Shown here piece after piece: positions 1 to 9,966 of a stretch of 64,000 bases of DNA. Position 1 is the stretch's first letter. The number at the start of each line of letters is the position of its first letter. Below the pieces are notes generated by a model. It had not been told where the DNA came from. It ran no database searches and saw nothing but the letters and a program-made list of their open reading frames with translations. This DNA is from an uncultured Anaerolineaceae bacterium. Lineage in GTDB: Bacteria; Chloroflexota; Anaerolineae; Anaerolineales; Anaerolineaceae. The stretch spans positions 62,001 to 126,000 of the forward strand of contig CAKMKJ010000006.1 of the NCBI GenBank assembly GCA_927443345.1. The letters run 5' to 3'. Made by a program: the position numbers and the translations under genes.

Positions 1-440
1 TGATGGAAAACCTGGAAATGGGTGCTTACACAGTAGAAGACAAGGAATGGATTAAAAAAAGAATAAATGAAATGTTCCAGGTCTTCCCGGTATTAGGCAA
101 ACGTTCCAACCAACTTGGCGGAACATTATCTGGTGGTGAGCAGCAAATGCTCGCAATTGCCCGAGGGTTGATGGCGAATCCTAAATTAATCCTGCTTGAT
201 GAACCCTCCATGGGGTTGTCTCCGGTGCTTGTGGAACAAATTTTTGATATCATCCAGGACATTAACAAACAAGGAACAAGCGTTCTTCTCGTAGAGCAAA
301 ACGCTCAAATGGCATTAGTCATTGCAGACCGTGCATATGTGTTAGAAACCGGAAAGATCGTCCTTCAGGGAAATGCAGACGATGTTCTCCACGATCCCAA
401 GGTGATCAACGCCTACCTTGGCGGCGGAGCAACCGACTAG
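1..440 (+). CDS. livF: Branched-chain amino acid ABC transporter ATPase (LivF-like), 3' part
   Basis: C-terminal part of an ABC ATPase; the gene begins before the window and the frame is open at base 1. Visible are the signature LSGGEQQMLAIARG, Walker B LILLDEPSMGLSP, the switch region LLVEQNAQMAL and a short tail ending in AYLGGGATD. LLDEPSMGLSP and VEQNA are typical of LivF, the second ATPase of the high-affinity branched-chain amino acid (or amide/urea) importer, which works on the cytoplasmic face with LivG and the LivH/LivM permeases. The Walker A half is outside the window. Family assignment is firm, substrate is not. The gene ends just before a hairpin terminator. Confidence 0.9.
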   Translation, partial: MENLEMGAYTVEDKEWIKKRINEMFQVFPVLGKRSNQLGGTLSGGEQQMLAIARGLMANPKLILLDEPSMGLSPVLVEQIFDIIQDINKQGTSVLLVEQNAQMALVIADRAYVLETGKIVLQGNADDVLHDPKVINAYLGGGATD

Positions 441-456
441 TTTTCTCAATAATCAA

Positions 457-493
457 AAAAAGAGAGACATGGTTTTTTCCAGTCTCTCTTTTT
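457..493. terminator. Bidirectional rho-independent terminator
   Basis: A 12-bp stem, AAAAAGAGAGAC (457-468) paired with GTCTCTCTTTTT (482-493), with A-rich and T-rich flanks on the two sides. It sits between the livF-like gene (+) and the convergent chemotaxis receptor (-) and can serve both. Confidence 0.85.
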
Positions 494-555
494 GTTTAAT
501 TAATTTTCTTTCTATTTTAGATCAGATCCATTACACCACCGAATCGTCGATAATC

Positions 556-2895
556 CTATTCTTTGGTTATCTGAACTTCTTCCTGATTTAATTTAAATGT
601 ATTCACTATTTGTTGAAGTGCATGTGCCATATCTGCAAGAGATTGGGCAGAAGCAGTTACTTCTTCAACCTGAGCGCTCATCTCTTCTGCGCTGGCACTC
701 ACCTCTTCGATGGCTGCACTGTTTTCTTGACTGACACTGGCAATGCTTTCAACTGCTTGAGAAACTTCTGATGAATTGGCGGCCATTTCTTCAGTGGATG
801 CGGTATTTTCTTCGATTACAGCCGAAACTGAGTCGACCGAGGCAACCAACGCTTCTGATGCGATTTTCATTTTCTCTGAAGCTTCAGAAGCTTCAAGCGC
901 TTGTTTGTTTACAGCTTCTGCGGCAGTTAATATTTCATTAAGCGCTTGGCCAGCTTCATTGGCATTGGTTAAACCGACTTCCATTTCTTTTGTGCCTTCT
1001 GCCATGGCTTTCACGGCTTCTGCAACTGTGGTCAATATGCCATTGATCAAACCACCGATTTCTTTGGTAGCAAGTGAAGATCTTTCAGCCAATTTTCTGA
1101 CTTCATCAGCAACAACCGCAAATCCTTTGCCGTGCTCGCCAGCACGGGCGGCTTCAATGGCTGCATTCAAAGCCAGCAAATTCGTTTGAGATGCAATATC
1201 TTCGATGGTTTCCACGATCTGTCCAATCTCTTCAGACCGTTTACCCATTTCTTCTACCTTATCGGCTGAGATTCCAACCTTGGCCTTGATGCTCTGCATA
1301 CCTGTCAATGTACGTTCAACGGTGAGCGCACCTTTTTCTGCAGCTTCTGAAGCAGTGCGAGAACCTGAAGAAACGGCGGTGGCATTGTTGGCCACTTGTG
1401 TAATAGCGTTGCTGATCTCTTCGGTTACAGCAGAAGCTTGTGCAATTGAGCTGCTTTGTTCTTGTGCCCCTCTGGCGACGCCATCAATGGCTTGTGTCAT
1501 TTGTTCAACCGCCGAAGCCGTCCTATTGATGGATGAAGCCTGGTCAGCTGTGCCTTTTGCAATTTGCTGCACAGTGGCTGCAATTTGGTTGGTAGCCTGG
1601 CCTGCCTGGTTGGCAGCATTAGCCAATTGCTGTGATGCCGCGCTCAAGCTGGTAACGTTTAAGGCCACATTCCCGATTGCCTTACGCAAATTCGAAACCA
1701 TTTCAGCAAAGGCAAGACCAAGTTCATCTTTCTCAGACATGGGCTGAGGATCGACGGTAAGATCATTGGCAGCAATGACTTGCGCAATGCCTGCCCCGTC
1801 TTGCATATACCCAATAATGCCATTGAAAGATTTGCCAATATCACCAATCTCATCTTTGCGGTTCGTGATTAAATCTTTTTCTTTTTCAGTCATATCGCGT
1901 GCCAGATCACCGACCGAAAGCTGTTTGCCGGCTTTCACTAGAATCGACATCGGTTTTGTGATCGAGTTGCTTATGAAGAAGGCAAGGAACAAAACCGCTA
2001 TGATTGAAACGACAACAATTATGATCGCTGTCATTGCCATCTCATTAATTGCAGCATTAGCTTCAGCTACATCTTCTTCAACAATCAAGCCTAGCCTAAG
2101 TTCTGGAATCCAGGTGTAATGGCCAAGAACATCTGTACCGCGATAATCTTTATAAGTCGCTTTGCCTGAGATGCCCGTCATTAGGTCTTTGGCTGCCTTT
2201 GATTCCATTTTGACTTCCAATTCAGGGCGTTCTACAAACAATCCAGCGGCTTTCATATCATCTGAAAATCTTGGCGCGCTTACCAAAAATCCTTCCTGAT
2301 TGATTAAATAGGCATCAGACGTTTCACCTATGAAAGCTTTTGATAATATTTCTTGAAAATAGGTAGCTGGCACCACTATCCCAATTACGCCAACGACTTT
2401 GCCATCCGCTCTGATGGGTTCAGCAAAGACAATAATCGGATTACCAGTTGCTTTTGAGATCAAAATATCAGAGATTGCGGTTTTTCCAGTAAGCGCCTCA
2501 TCCATATAGGCTCGTGATGAGAGGTCAAGCGTCGACCCGTCATTTGTAGCAATTGAAATCTTGTTGGTTCCTGTCAGGAAGATGGTTTCGTATATGCCCC
2601 AGTCTTTGTAGTATTGTTCGATAGCTGGTTTTGCTTTTTCTGGATCCATTGAGTTAATGCGGGCGACTCCGGCTAGCGTTTTAACATCCTGTGTGCGCTC
2701 TTCAGTCCATGTAACTAAAAAACTTGTAACGTCCACTTCAACAAGGTTTTGTATTTGATCTACATATTCATGAAGCACAGCACTTGTTCTGGTATAGCTA
2801 ATAACGCTGCTGACAATGATGGGCACAAGGCCAATAATAAGCATGAATGAAAGTAATTTTGCGCGCATTCGAATGTTATTTATTAACTTAGCCAT
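556..2895 (-). CDS. Methyl-accepting chemotaxis protein
   Basis: A 779-residue transmembrane chemoreceptor. An N-terminal membrane helix (about residues 12-33) is followed by a large extracellular Cache-type sensor (about 40-280), a second helix (about 283-308), a HAMP linker (about 310-375) and a long coiled-coil signalling domain. The hairpin tip that binds CheA/CheW is clear ([20 protein letters not shown] followed by [20 protein letters not shown]). It should relay a small-molecule signal to a CheA kinase elsewhere on the chromosome; the ligand cannot be read from sequence. ATG start with AGGAG about 7 nt upstream. No che genes are adjacent, so it is an orphan receptor. The C-terminus lacks an obvious NWETF-like CheR pentapeptide. 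Confidence 0.95.
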   Translation of the reverse strand: MAKLINNIRMRAKLLSFMLIIGLVPIIVSSVISYTRTSAVLHEYVDQIQNLVEVDVTSFLVTWTEERTQDVKTLAGVARINSMDPEKAKPAIEQYYKDWGIYETIFLTGTNKISIATNDGSTLDLSSRAYMDEALTGKTAISDILISKATGNPIIVFAEPIRADGKVVGVIGIVVPATYFQEILSKAFIGETSDAYLINQEGFLVSAPRFSDDMKAAGLFVERPELEVKMESKAAKDLMTGISGKATYKDYRGTDVLGHYTWIPELRLGLIVEEDVAEANAAINEMAMTAIIIVVVSIIAVLFLAFFISNSITKPMSILVKAGKQLSVGDLARDMTEKEKDLITNRKDEIGDIGKSFNGIIGYMQDGAGIAQVIAANDLTVDPQPMSEKDELGLAFAEMVSNLRKAIGNVALNVTSLSAASQQLANAANQAGQATNQIAATVQQIAKGTADQASSINRTASAVEQMTQAIDGVARGAQEQSSSIAQASAVTEEISNAITQVANNATAVSSGSRTASEAAEKGALTVERTLTGMQSIKAKVGISADKVEEMGKRSEEIGQIVETIEDIASQTNLLALNAAIEAARAGEHGKGFAVVADEVRKLAERSSLATKEIGGLINGILTTVAEAVKAMAEGTKEMEVGLTNANEAGQALNEILTAAEAVNKQALEASEASEKMKIASEALVASVDSVSAVIEENTASTEEMAANSSEVSQAVESIASVSQENSAAIEEVSASAEEMSAQVEEVTASAQSLADMAHALQQIVNTFKLNQEEVQITKE

Positions 2896-3036
2896 CTAAA
2901 ACTCCTATCTTGAATTCACGAATATTGTCGAAAAGAATTGGCAATAACACGAAGTAATAATCAATGTTTGAGCATAATAGACACTTATTTCATGTTAACC
3001 ATAACAAAGTGGAAAGTAAAACAAATAAATTTAAAA

Positions 3037-3044
3037 TAAAAACC
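3037..3044 (+). repeat. Target-site duplication, left copy
   Basis: TAAAAACC here is repeated exactly at 4351-4358, immediately outside the two inverted ends of the IS256-family element. An 8-bp duplication is usual for that family. Confidence 0.85.
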
Positions 3045-4350
3045 GATTACGCAACCTATTTTCTGTAAATTGAAGTCAGAAATACCCATAGTTCTTTAAC
3101 AACTTAATGACTTGCCAGCACAATAATGTTTTCCGATCTGCCACTCCTCGCTGATCTCCATGAGTAAGGCTGAGACCAATCTAACACAGGATGCCTCATT
3201 AGGAAAAACACCAACTACTCTAGTGCGTCTGCGAATTTCTTTGTTGATCCTTTCCAGGCTATTCGATGTCCGAATAGATCTTCGGTGTTCCAGGGGAAAA
3301 TCAAAAACCGAAAACCCCTCGGAAAGGTTATCTTCAAGCCATTTTGATAGACGCGGAGCTGATTGTTCATACTTCTCAATGGCTTCTTTCAACATCTCCT
3401 CTGCTCTAGTCTTATTGGTCGCGTTGAATATGGATCTAATTTCAGCAGCTACTTCCAGCCTCATCGACTGTTTGGGCAGATAAGCACCAGCGTTTTGTTG
3501 CAAGTGGAACTGGCACCTTTGCCAAGGCACACTACCAAAGACGGCTCTCCTCGCCGCTCCTAGACCTACGTGATCATCACTGATTATCAACTCCATTCCA
3601 TGCAGTCCACGGTCTTTGAGTGCCTTCAGAAAAGCTCTCCAATGGGCTTCGTGCTCACTCAGAGCTACAGAAACCCCAAGAATCTGCCTTTCACCCTCTG
3701 GAGTGATGCCGGTGGCCACCAAAACCGCGACATCTCTCACTTGCCCAGCCACGCGAACTTTCTCATAACGAGCATCCAGGTAGAGATAGACGATTTCTCC
3801 CAAAGGTCTCTCCCGCCATTCTTGCAGTATTTCATCCAGTTGAGCGGTTGCTCTGCTAACCTGCGTGGCTGAAATTTCAATTCCACACAATTGCTCAGTG
3901 ATAGCTTTCACTCTTCTGGTTGAGACTCCCTGAATATACATCTCGGCCAGAGTAATCGTGAGGGCTCTTTCGCTTCGAAGACCTTTTTCTAAAGCGGAAG
4001 GGTAAAATCCTCCTTCCCGCACCTGGGGAACTGCGAAGGTAATCTCTCCAATGCGGGTCTTCACAGTCTTGGGCTTGAACCCATTTGCGTGGCCTTTTCG
4101 ATCTTCTGTTCGTTCGTATTCATCAGCCTGTAGATACTTTGATCGTTCTGCCTGCATGGCTTGATTGATCAGCACACGCATCATCTCAGGTAATGCATCA
4201 AGTCCTTTTTCTGCTAGTTCTTCTGCAAAGGTATAATTATTTTGGTGAGTCATTTTGTTCTCCTTTTTTGGTTTCGTCACCTTAAGGATACTTCTGACTC
4301 ACCGCTTTTTGTTAAGGTTCGGCTTTTTACAGAAAGAATGTTACATCAAC
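3045..4350 (-). mobile_element. Complete IS256-family insertion sequence
   Basis: A 1306-bp element. Its ends form 25-bp imperfect inverted repeats with 18 of 25 matches: GATTACGCAACCTATTTTCT... reading inward from 3045, and GTTGATGTAACATTCTTTCT... reading inward from 4350. Both share the inner block TTTCTGTAAA. It is flanked by the 8-bp direct repeat TAAAAACC (3037-3044 and 4351-4358). One transposase gene fills it. Intact ends, intact gene and perfect duplication suggest a fairly recent insertion between the chemoreceptor and the next gene. A decayed relative of its transposase-proximal end lies at 12329-12478. Confidence 0.93.
3096..4253 (-). CDS. IS256-family transposase (mutator-type, DDE)
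   Basis: The likely start is the ATG of MTHQNNYTFAEE at 4253, with AGGAG 6-7 nt upstream; an in-frame start nine codons earlier (4280) lacks that signal. About 385 residues, full length for IS256 transposases. The catalytic triad is visible: Asp in YLYLDARYEKVR, Asp in LIISDDHVGLGAARRA and Glu in SNSLERINKEIRRRTRVVG. The family signature around the zinc-binding-like C/H pair (WQRCQFHLQQNAG) is also present. No frameshift or stop, so it may be active. It catalyses cut-and-paste or copy-out transposition of the surrounding element. Confidence 0.97.
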   Translation of the reverse strand: MTHQNNYTFAEELAEKGLDALPEMMRVLINQAMQAERSKYLQADEYERTEDRKGHANGFKPKTVKTRIGEITFAVPQVREGGFYPSALEKGLRSERALTITLAEMYIQGVSTRRVKAITEQLCGIEISATQVSRATAQLDEILQEWRERPLGEIVYLYLDARYEKVRVAGQVRDVAVLVATGITPEGERQILGVSVALSEHEAHWRAFLKALKDRGLHGMELIISDDHVGLGAARRAVFGSVPWQRCQFHLQQNAGAYLPKQSMRLEVAAEIRSIFNATNKTRAEEMLKEAIEKYEQSAPRLSKWLEDNLSEGFSVFDFPLEHRRSIRTSNSLERINKEIRRRTRVVGVFPNEASCVRLVSALLMEISEEWQIGKHYCAGKSLSC

Positions 4351-4358
4351 TAAAAACC
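4351..4358 (+). repeat. Target-site duplication, right copy
   Basis: TAAAAACC, identical to 3037-3044, directly outside the transposase-proximal inverted end. Confidence 0.85.
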
Positions 4359-4465
4359 TGTAAAATGGATATAAATAATATACCGCGGGTAATCAATCAT
4401 AATCACCAGAAGTAGTTTGATTTTGGTTTAATATCTATTTTGGGGGGCGAAAGGTAATAACGTTT

Positions 4466-5113
4466 TTAGTTCTTGCGCTCTTTCAAAGCCAGATCAATTT
4501 CTGCCAACAACTGCTGCCATAATTCTGGCGTGATCTTTTTACAAGTTGTGAAGAGCTGCTTTACCGGCCCAAGCGGTTGCGCAAAAGCCAGCTCTTGCAC
4601 TTTCTCAGGGCAGATGAATGGGGTTTGAAATGCCTTCGCTGCATCACCTTCAACCGGCATTAACCAGTTGCTGGTAGCCAATCCCCACTCTACAAACTCG
4701 ATTATTTTTTGCCAGGGATATTTACGATCTTCCATCAAAATCGAATAGACCACACTTCTTACGCTGTAATCACCCTGAACTGCAAAGAATTGCCCCGCAG
4801 AGAAGAGGATGGCGGATTCAAGCGTGTACCCGTTCCAACTGGGAGGCTGCCCTACGGGACGAATGAACACCCGCGTGGTGGATGCAGACGAGAAGAGCTT
4901 CTTTCTCTGTTCACGAAGTTCAACAACAAGAGCCCCCTCTTCTTCATTGGCGAGGATGGCTGCAGCGGTCATCATCACAGCCAGATAGTGGCCATTAACC
5001 ATGCCGTTGCTGCATAGTAATTGATGGCCATTCGATTCCACCTCGGGAGCAAACTTGTCTCCGTTGAGCAGGATCAATTCACTGGGTGTAAATGCTGAAT
5101 CGGTTAGCTTCAT
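4466..5113 (-). CDS. Hypothetical protein, 215 aa
   Basis: I do not recognise a family. The protein is soluble: no signal peptide or convincing membrane segment, although one moderately hydrophobic helix (YLAVMMTAAAILANEEEGAL, about residues 43-62) could be a helical core. It is rich in aromatic and acidic residues and ends in a charged helix (LAEIDLALKERKN). No metal or nucleotide motif is visible. It stands alone, divergent from the diguanylate cyclase 230 bp away. ATG start; the upstream GGAAAAAT is only a weak ribosome site. Confidence 0.75.
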   Translation of the reverse strand: MKLTDSAFTPSELILLNGDKFAPEVESNGHQLLCSNGMVNGHYLAVMMTAAAILANEEEGALVVELREQRKKLFSSASTTRVFIRPVGQPPSWNGYTLESAILFSAGQFFAVQGDYSVRSVVYSILMEDRKYPWQKIIEFVEWGLATSNWLMPVEGDAAKAFQTPFICPEKVQELAFAQPLGPVKQLFTTCKKITPELWQQLLAEIDLALKERKN

Positions 5114-5345
5114 TATTTTTCCTTGGTATTTACCTCTAACCCTACTTAATCTGACTAATTCTACTAGAAAATTCGGGTCAACGTTTCACAATTTTCATCT
5201 GGTGACTTATTGTAAGTTTATTTTAAAAAAATTCTTTGAAGACAAAGTTTTAGCTTTAAATTTTATGTACATTTCATTGTGAAAACATGAAATAAAAAGT
5301 AAACTAAGGTAATAGCTAATGGTAGATATGTGTTCAAGGTAATTT

Positions 5346-7286
5346 ATGCAGAATAAAATTATTGGTTCTGAAAAATGGATGGAATTTTTACCCCAAATGC
5401 AGATTGTGTTTGATCAACTCAATGATGCGGTTTTCATCTATGATCAAACTGGCGAAATCCTGCTGGCAAATCAATCAGCTTCAAGATTAACCAGGTTGGA
5501 GACAACTGAAATAATCGGCAAATCCATAGAGGCATTTGTTTTACTTCAACCTCATCTTTCTGAAAAAAAAACCCATTTTTTGGAATATGACCAATCTTCC
5601 TCATATGAGTATCCAAAGTTTCAATCAGAAATTTTAACCAATGATGGCCAAAAAGTAAAAGTAGAAGTCAATTATCTACCTCTTTCAAATAATACAAAAC
5701 CAGTTACTTGTTTAATTGTAAAAAACATTTCCGAGCAATCAATTTCCACCACCTTGCGTGAAATAAACTCAACATTGTCCTCATCGTTAAGTTTGGTCGA
5801 GGTTTTTGATTTGTTATTGGTAGAATTGCGAAAATTGATCCGTTACGATGGCGGCAATATCATGAAAATTGGTGACAATATGGCCACCATCACCAGAACA
5901 TTAGGTTATGAAACTTTTGATGAAAAACTACCCAACTTTCTATATACCTTTCACTTTGATATTGATTCAACCCAAAACCTAAAAACAATTACGAATCAAA
6001 AAAAGCCCTTAATTATCCATAACACACAACAAATTCCATACTGGAATCACAATGAGGTCAGTGCTTTGTTTCGAAGTTGGATAGGGGTTCCAATCATCAT
6101 TGACAATAAAGTAAATGCCATAATCAGTCTGGATAAAGTGGAGCCCAATTATTTTACAGAGGAACATGCCATTATTCTGACTAATTTTGCAAACCAAGCT
6201 GCGTCTGCTATTAGAAATGCGAAATTTTTTAAGGAGGCCACACGCGCAGCCAATCGTTTCATGACCCTTTATCAATTGAGTCAAATAATAAGTACTAATA
6301 TTAGAACCGCAGATATCTACCCATCGATCCACCAGGCTGTCTCAGAATTGATGGAGACTGAATTTTTTAGTATAGCGCTATATGATAAAAATGAACAAAC
6401 CATCACTGACGTCTACATGATCGACAATGGTCAACCCCAACAACTATACACCCGCCCTCTTGAAAAAGGTCTCTTTTCAACAGTATTGAAAAGCGGGAAT
6501 TCTTTGTTATTTAACACTTTTGATTCGGATAAAGTAAAAGAATTGGATGCAGTGATAATTGGAGATGACGCTGACCCGGAAATTTCGCAATCCATTCTGG
6601 TGGTGCCATTGAAAATCGGCGCAAAAAGTATCGGCGTGATCTCTGCACAAAGTTATAAGCCTAACATGTATACGAATTCAGATCGTGAAACGCTTGAATT
6701 GTTGGCTGCCAATGTTGCCATCGCCATTGAAAATGCCCGCCTTTTTGACGAAGTGCAAAAGATGGCAACAACCGATCCACTCACGAGTTTATACAACCGG
6801 CGAAAATTTGAAGAATTGGCTTCAAAAGAATTCGAACGGTCGCTCAGGTACACACGACCATTATGCGCCATTATGATTGATTTAGACCAATTTAAGTTGG
6901 TGAATGATCAATACGGACATCTCATTGGTGATCAGGTATTGACTTCATTGGCAAAATTGTGCAAAAAAAGTTTGAGAAATATCGATATTCTGGCGAGGTA
7001 TGGAGGCGAAGAGTTCATTATCATAATGCCAGAAACTACAGCCAAAGAAGCCCTTAAAAGTGCCGAGCGAATGAGGCAAGATTTTGGACAAAACAAGTTA
7101 GAAACCGTTCATGGTCCAATCTCAATAACGATCAGCCTGGGTCTGGCAGATCTCACCAAAACATGTGATTCTTTAGAAACATTAATTGACCGCGCTGATC
7201 AGGCCATGTATGAATCAAAACGCACAGGTCGCAACAAATCTACAATTTGGACAAATCGACATAAATATCGAATACACAATCAATAA
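5346..7286 (+). CDS. Diguanylate cyclase with PAS and two GAF sensor domains
   Basis: A 646-residue cytoplasmic signalling protein. Order: PAS domain (about residues 15-125; FDQLNDAVFIYDQTGEILLANQSA), first GAF (about 140-290), second GAF (about 305-455), then GGDEF (about 470-640). The catalytic loop is RYGGEEF (about 550-556). An RxxD inhibitory c-di-GMP site (RNID) lies just upstream at the standard spacing, so product feedback inhibition is expected. It should make cyclic di-GMP from GTP in response to ligand or redox signals sensed by PAS/GAF. No EAL or HD-GYP domain and no membrane helices. The ATG start lies after a 230-bp AT-rich gap shared with the divergent gene. Confidence 0.95.
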   Translation: MQNKIIGSEKWMEFLPQMQIVFDQLNDAVFIYDQTGEILLANQSASRLTRLETTEIIGKSIEAFVLLQPHLSEKKTHFLEYDQSSSYEYPKFQSEILTNDGQKVKVEVNYLPLSNNTKPVTCLIVKNISEQSISTTLREINSTLSSSLSLVEVFDLLLVELRKLIRYDGGNIMKIGDNMATITRTLGYETFDEKLPNFLYTFHFDIDSTQNLKTITNQKKPLIIHNTQQIPYWNHNEVSALFRSWIGVPIIIDNKVNAIISLDKVEPNYFTEEHAIILTNFANQAASAIRNAKFFKEATRAANRFMTLYQLSQIISTNIRTADIYPSIHQAVSELMETEFFSIALYDKNEQTITDVYMIDNGQPQQLYTRPLEKGLFSTVLKSGNSLLFNTFDSDKVKELDAVIIGDDADPEISQSILVVPLKIGAKSIGVISAQSYKPNMYTNSDRETLELLAANVAIAIENARLFDEVQKMATTDPLTSLYNRRKFEELASKEFERSLRYTRPLCAIMIDLDQFKLVNDQYGHLIGDQVLTSLAKLCKKSLRNIDILARYGGEEFIIIMPETTAKEALKSAERMRQDFGQNKLETVHGPISITISLGLADLTKTCDSLETLIDRADQAMYESKRTGRNKSTIWTNRHKYRIHNQ

Positions 7287-7353
7287 TTCATGCTTGAAAT
7301 AGATACAAAATAAGGGTAAAGTAAAGATGTGCTGTAATAGAACCAGTAGGTAA

Positions 7354-7968
7354 ATGTCTATGATTGGTAATATTTCGTCTATTTATACTCAAATTAGTCT
7401 GGCCGTGACTAACGTCACTGCCGCTAATCCTTCTATGAATAATGGCAAGAGTCAAGATAATGTCATAGCCCAGGAAGAAAATAAAGAATACTCGCAATCC
7501 ACCAGGGTAACCATCTCTGAAGAAGCCTTGAATAAATTGAAGTTGGAAAAAGAATCCAAAGAAACTGACAAAACGTCGCCCACTTCTGGTATTAGTCAGC
7601 TTTCTTCTGAAGAGTCACAACAAGTGGCTGAGCTAAAATCACGCGATCAGGAAGTTCGAACTCATGAAATGGCTCATGTGATGGTCGGAGGCAGCCTGGT
7701 GCGTAAAGGTGCCAGCTACCAATACCAAACTGGGCCGGATGGACAGCGTTACGCGGTTGGCGGTGAAGTATCCATTGATTCCAGTGCGGTGAGCGGTGAT
7801 CCATCCGCCACCATTACCAAGATGCAGCAGGTAAAACGAGCTGCCCTGGCGCCGGCTGAGCCCTCCAGCCAGGATAGGGCTGTGGCTGCGGCTGCCGCAC
7901 AAACCGAAGCTGCCGCCCGATTGGAACTATTGCAGCAAAGTGCCGAAAGCACAATAACTGAGGAATAA
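7354..7968 (+). CDS. SprA-related putative metalloprotease
   Basis: 204 residues. The N-terminal 80 are polar and low in complexity. The C-terminal half carries the SprA-related block: RTHEMAHVMVGGSLVRKGAS (an HEMAH zinc-binding HExxH), the QYQTGPDGQRYAVGGEV segment and a conserved Ala-rich C-terminal helix (AAAAAQTEAAARLELLQQ). Proteins of this family are annotated as putative metalloprotease catalytic domains; activity is not well established. Start ATG at 7354; a second ATG two codons later is equally possible. A broken copy of the C-terminal segment is found at 9750-9877. Confidence 0.85.
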   Translation: MSMIGNISSIYTQISLAVTNVTAANPSMNNGKSQDNVIAQEENKEYSQSTRVTISEEALNKLKLEKESKETDKTSPTSGISQLSSEESQQVAELKSRDQEVRTHEMAHVMVGGSLVRKGASYQYQTGPDGQRYAVGGEVSIDSSAVSGDPSATITKMQQVKRAALAPAEPSSQDRAVAAAAAQTEAAARLELLQQSAESTITEE

Positions 7969-8187
7969 TTCTTAGAAAAGAATTTTGCCTTTTATAAACC
8001 GAGCCGATTTTGCTTTATAAGCCCTTTTTAGTTTATCCTTCAGTGAACAATAGTATTGAAGCATTCGTGACCTTCAGAATGATCTTTTGCTATTGACGTA
8101 ATATTGACGTCCATTGTGTAACATCGACATATGGAACGAAAATGAAGTTTTTATGCAAATTGGGTAAACGGCTTATTGGAAGGGACT

Positions 8188-9660
8188 ATGAAAATGAACA
8201 AGAGACCAAAATTTCTAAAATTTCTGGTTCTAGTCCTGCTTGTTGCATTGGTTTTATCGGCTTGCAAGCCCAGCGATGATAATGTTGGAGAAACCCAGGC
8301 TGCACTGACAGAACCGGTAAGTACTCCCGCTGAAATTTTAACCGCTGAAATAATTGAAACTGAACAGAATACCAGCGAAGCCAGCCCTCTCGGTTTCATT
8401 CGCCAGGGTGCAGTGTTTGGCGTCATGGACATGTATCAGGCGGAAGAGGTGGCAACCGGAGGATATGATCCGGCTGTTTTTGAATGCGGAGACTCGTGGC
8501 TGGCAAGTTTTTCTGAAGATTACGGCGAAAACGTGATCACGCTTCAGTACCAGACCCCAGTCATCCCCACGGAGATTGAACTATTCACCAACAGCAAGCC
8601 TGAAACGATCGTGCGGGTGGAACTACTCAACTCATTCTCGGGGTTGGCAGTCATCTATGACGAAAGTCAGCCCCCGCAGTGGAAGCAGAGTGCAATTCAA
8701 GGTGCCTGTGAAACCAGCCTAAAGCTTGAGATCGAGACAGACATAGAAGTTGACACAATCTTCATCGAATTCACAGACCTTGCTTCAGCTTCACGGCTTG
8801 ATGCCGTGGAGTTATCAGGTGTGTTGAATTCGTTCACAGAACCACTGATCTATTGGCGCGTCCCACTGCCTGACACCCCCGTGGATATGGTTGTAAACCC
8901 GATGGGTGAAATATTCGTGGCAGCGGGTATGAACGGATTATACAAATTCGACCTGGAAGGCAACCAGTTGGACAAAATGCCTGCGCCAGACCAGGCCGAT
9001 GTGATGAGCCTGGAAGCTGACTCAAGCGGAAATCTATTTGTTGCTGATTCAGGTTTTGGCTGGTTGGTGGTTTTCGACTCTGAAGGCATTCAGACGGATG
9101 CAGGCGGAGATGGCATATTCGGACACCTCGGTTACAACCCGGCAGATGACAACCTCTATCTACTGCACGGCAGCAACATCGAGGTTTATTCCACTGATGC
9201 GGTGACGCTGATCAGGCAGATTCAGTTGGATGATCTGCACGCTTACGCCAACATTGCCTTTGATTCAGGTGGCAGGATGTTTCTGATCCGCGACTACGAT
9301 TGGGATGCCGTGCTGGTAGAGATGGATCCCCTCACTGGTGAAGAACTGGATGCCTTCCCTCTTGTCACTTCCAACCAACGGGATATAGTTGCGAAAGACT
9401 TGACAGTGGATGCTCAAGGAAATTTCTACGTTTTGTTCGCTATGAACACCGGTGAAATTGCAGTTCACATGCTTGACCCACGCGGCAATCTCATGCAGCG
9501 CTTCGGGCACCTTTCGTACAATACAAAAGATTGGCCTGAAGGCTCCTTCCTGGATCCCAAAGCAATTTCGGTAACCCCCGACGGCAGGTTTCTGATCATT
9601 GTCGACGGGTATGAAGAACAATCATATCTTTCAGCCTTTATGCTTGAAATTGATGAATGA
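8188..9660 (+). CDS. Secreted lipoprotein with NHL/beta-propeller repeats
   Basis: The start is taken at ATG 8188 because GGAAGGG lies just upstream; a TTG at 8176 is in frame but inside that ribosome site. The signal peptide ends in lipobox LSAC (Cys26). The mature protein has a discoidin-like beta-rich segment (about residues 60-200) and then repeated blocks of the NHL/propeller type (VVNPMGEIFVAAGMNGLYKF, ADSSGNLFVADSGFGWLVVF, VDAQGNFYVLFAMNTGE). It is probably anchored outside the cytoplasmic membrane and binds a ligand or partner. No catalytic motif is visible. It is monocistronic. Confidence 0.85.
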   Translation: MKMNKRPKFLKFLVLVLLVALVLSACKPSDDNVGETQAALTEPVSTPAEILTAEIIETEQNTSEASPLGFIRQGAVFGVMDMYQAEEVATGGYDPAVFECGDSWLASFSEDYGENVITLQYQTPVIPTEIELFTNSKPETIVRVELLNSFSGLAVIYDESQPPQWKQSAIQGACETSLKLEIETDIEVDTIFIEFTDLASASRLDAVELSGVLNSFTEPLIYWRVPLPDTPVDMVVNPMGEIFVAAGMNGLYKFDLEGNQLDKMPAPDQADVMSLEADSSGNLFVADSGFGWLVVFDSEGIQTDAGGDGIFGHLGYNPADDNLYLLHGSNIEVYSTDAVTLIRQIQLDDLHAYANIAFDSGGRMFLIRDYDWDAVLVEMDPLTGEELDAFPLVTSNQRDIVAKDLTVDAQGNFYVLFAMNTGEIAVHMLDPRGNLMQRFGHLSYNTKDWPEGSFLDPKAISVTPDGRFLIIVDGYEEQSYLSAFMLEIDE

Positions 9661-9749
9661 AGAAATAGTTTAGTTTGGTTATTCTACAAACTATTTATCT
9701 TGAAAAGTTTCTGTATCTGCAATCACCTAACCGATTACACCGATCGACA

Positions 9750-9877
9750 GGATGACTCGGGTTAAATGTGCTGCTTTGGCACCGGTAGCCATCCAAACCG
9801 AAGCTGCCACCCGATTGGAACTTTTGCAGCAAACGACGGGAAATTACAATCTGTTTCCTTACACTCCCCATGTCTAA
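9750..9877 (+). pseudogene. Broken partial copy of the SprA-like gene
   Basis: From ATG 9752 the frame reads MTRVKCAALAPVAIQTEAAT followed by RLELLQQTTGN, up to a stop at 9875-9877. It matches the C-terminus of the 7354-7968 protein (KMQQVKRAALAPAE ... AAQTEAAARLELLQQ), with about 16 residues deleted between the ALAP and QTEAA blocks and a new tail. At nucleotide level the run CAAACCGAAGCTGCC is identical in both. The zinc-motif half is missing, so this is a degenerate duplicate. Confidence 0.85.
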
Positions 9878-9889
9878 AGACAGGGGGTT
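9865..9889. repeat. Hairpin resembling an IS200/IS605-type end
   Basis: CCCCATGTCTAAAGACAGGGGG folds into a stem (CCCC-TGTCT with AGACA-GGGG and one bulged A). Such short stems followed by TTCTC are common at the ends of IS200/IS605 elements. No TnpA or TnpB gene is nearby, so this may be a fossil end; the assignment is tentative. Confidence 0.35.
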
Positions 9890-9966
9890 CTCATCATCTT
9901 TAATGAGCAACTTTAGCTTTTGTCATAAGCTCTACTCCGTTTTAAAGGCCTGAGTTTTTATGATTT

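Noticed and set aside
776-1747. Long plus-strand frames opposite the chemoreceptor
   Set aside because: Shadows of the Ala/Glu-rich coiled coil; no family similarity.
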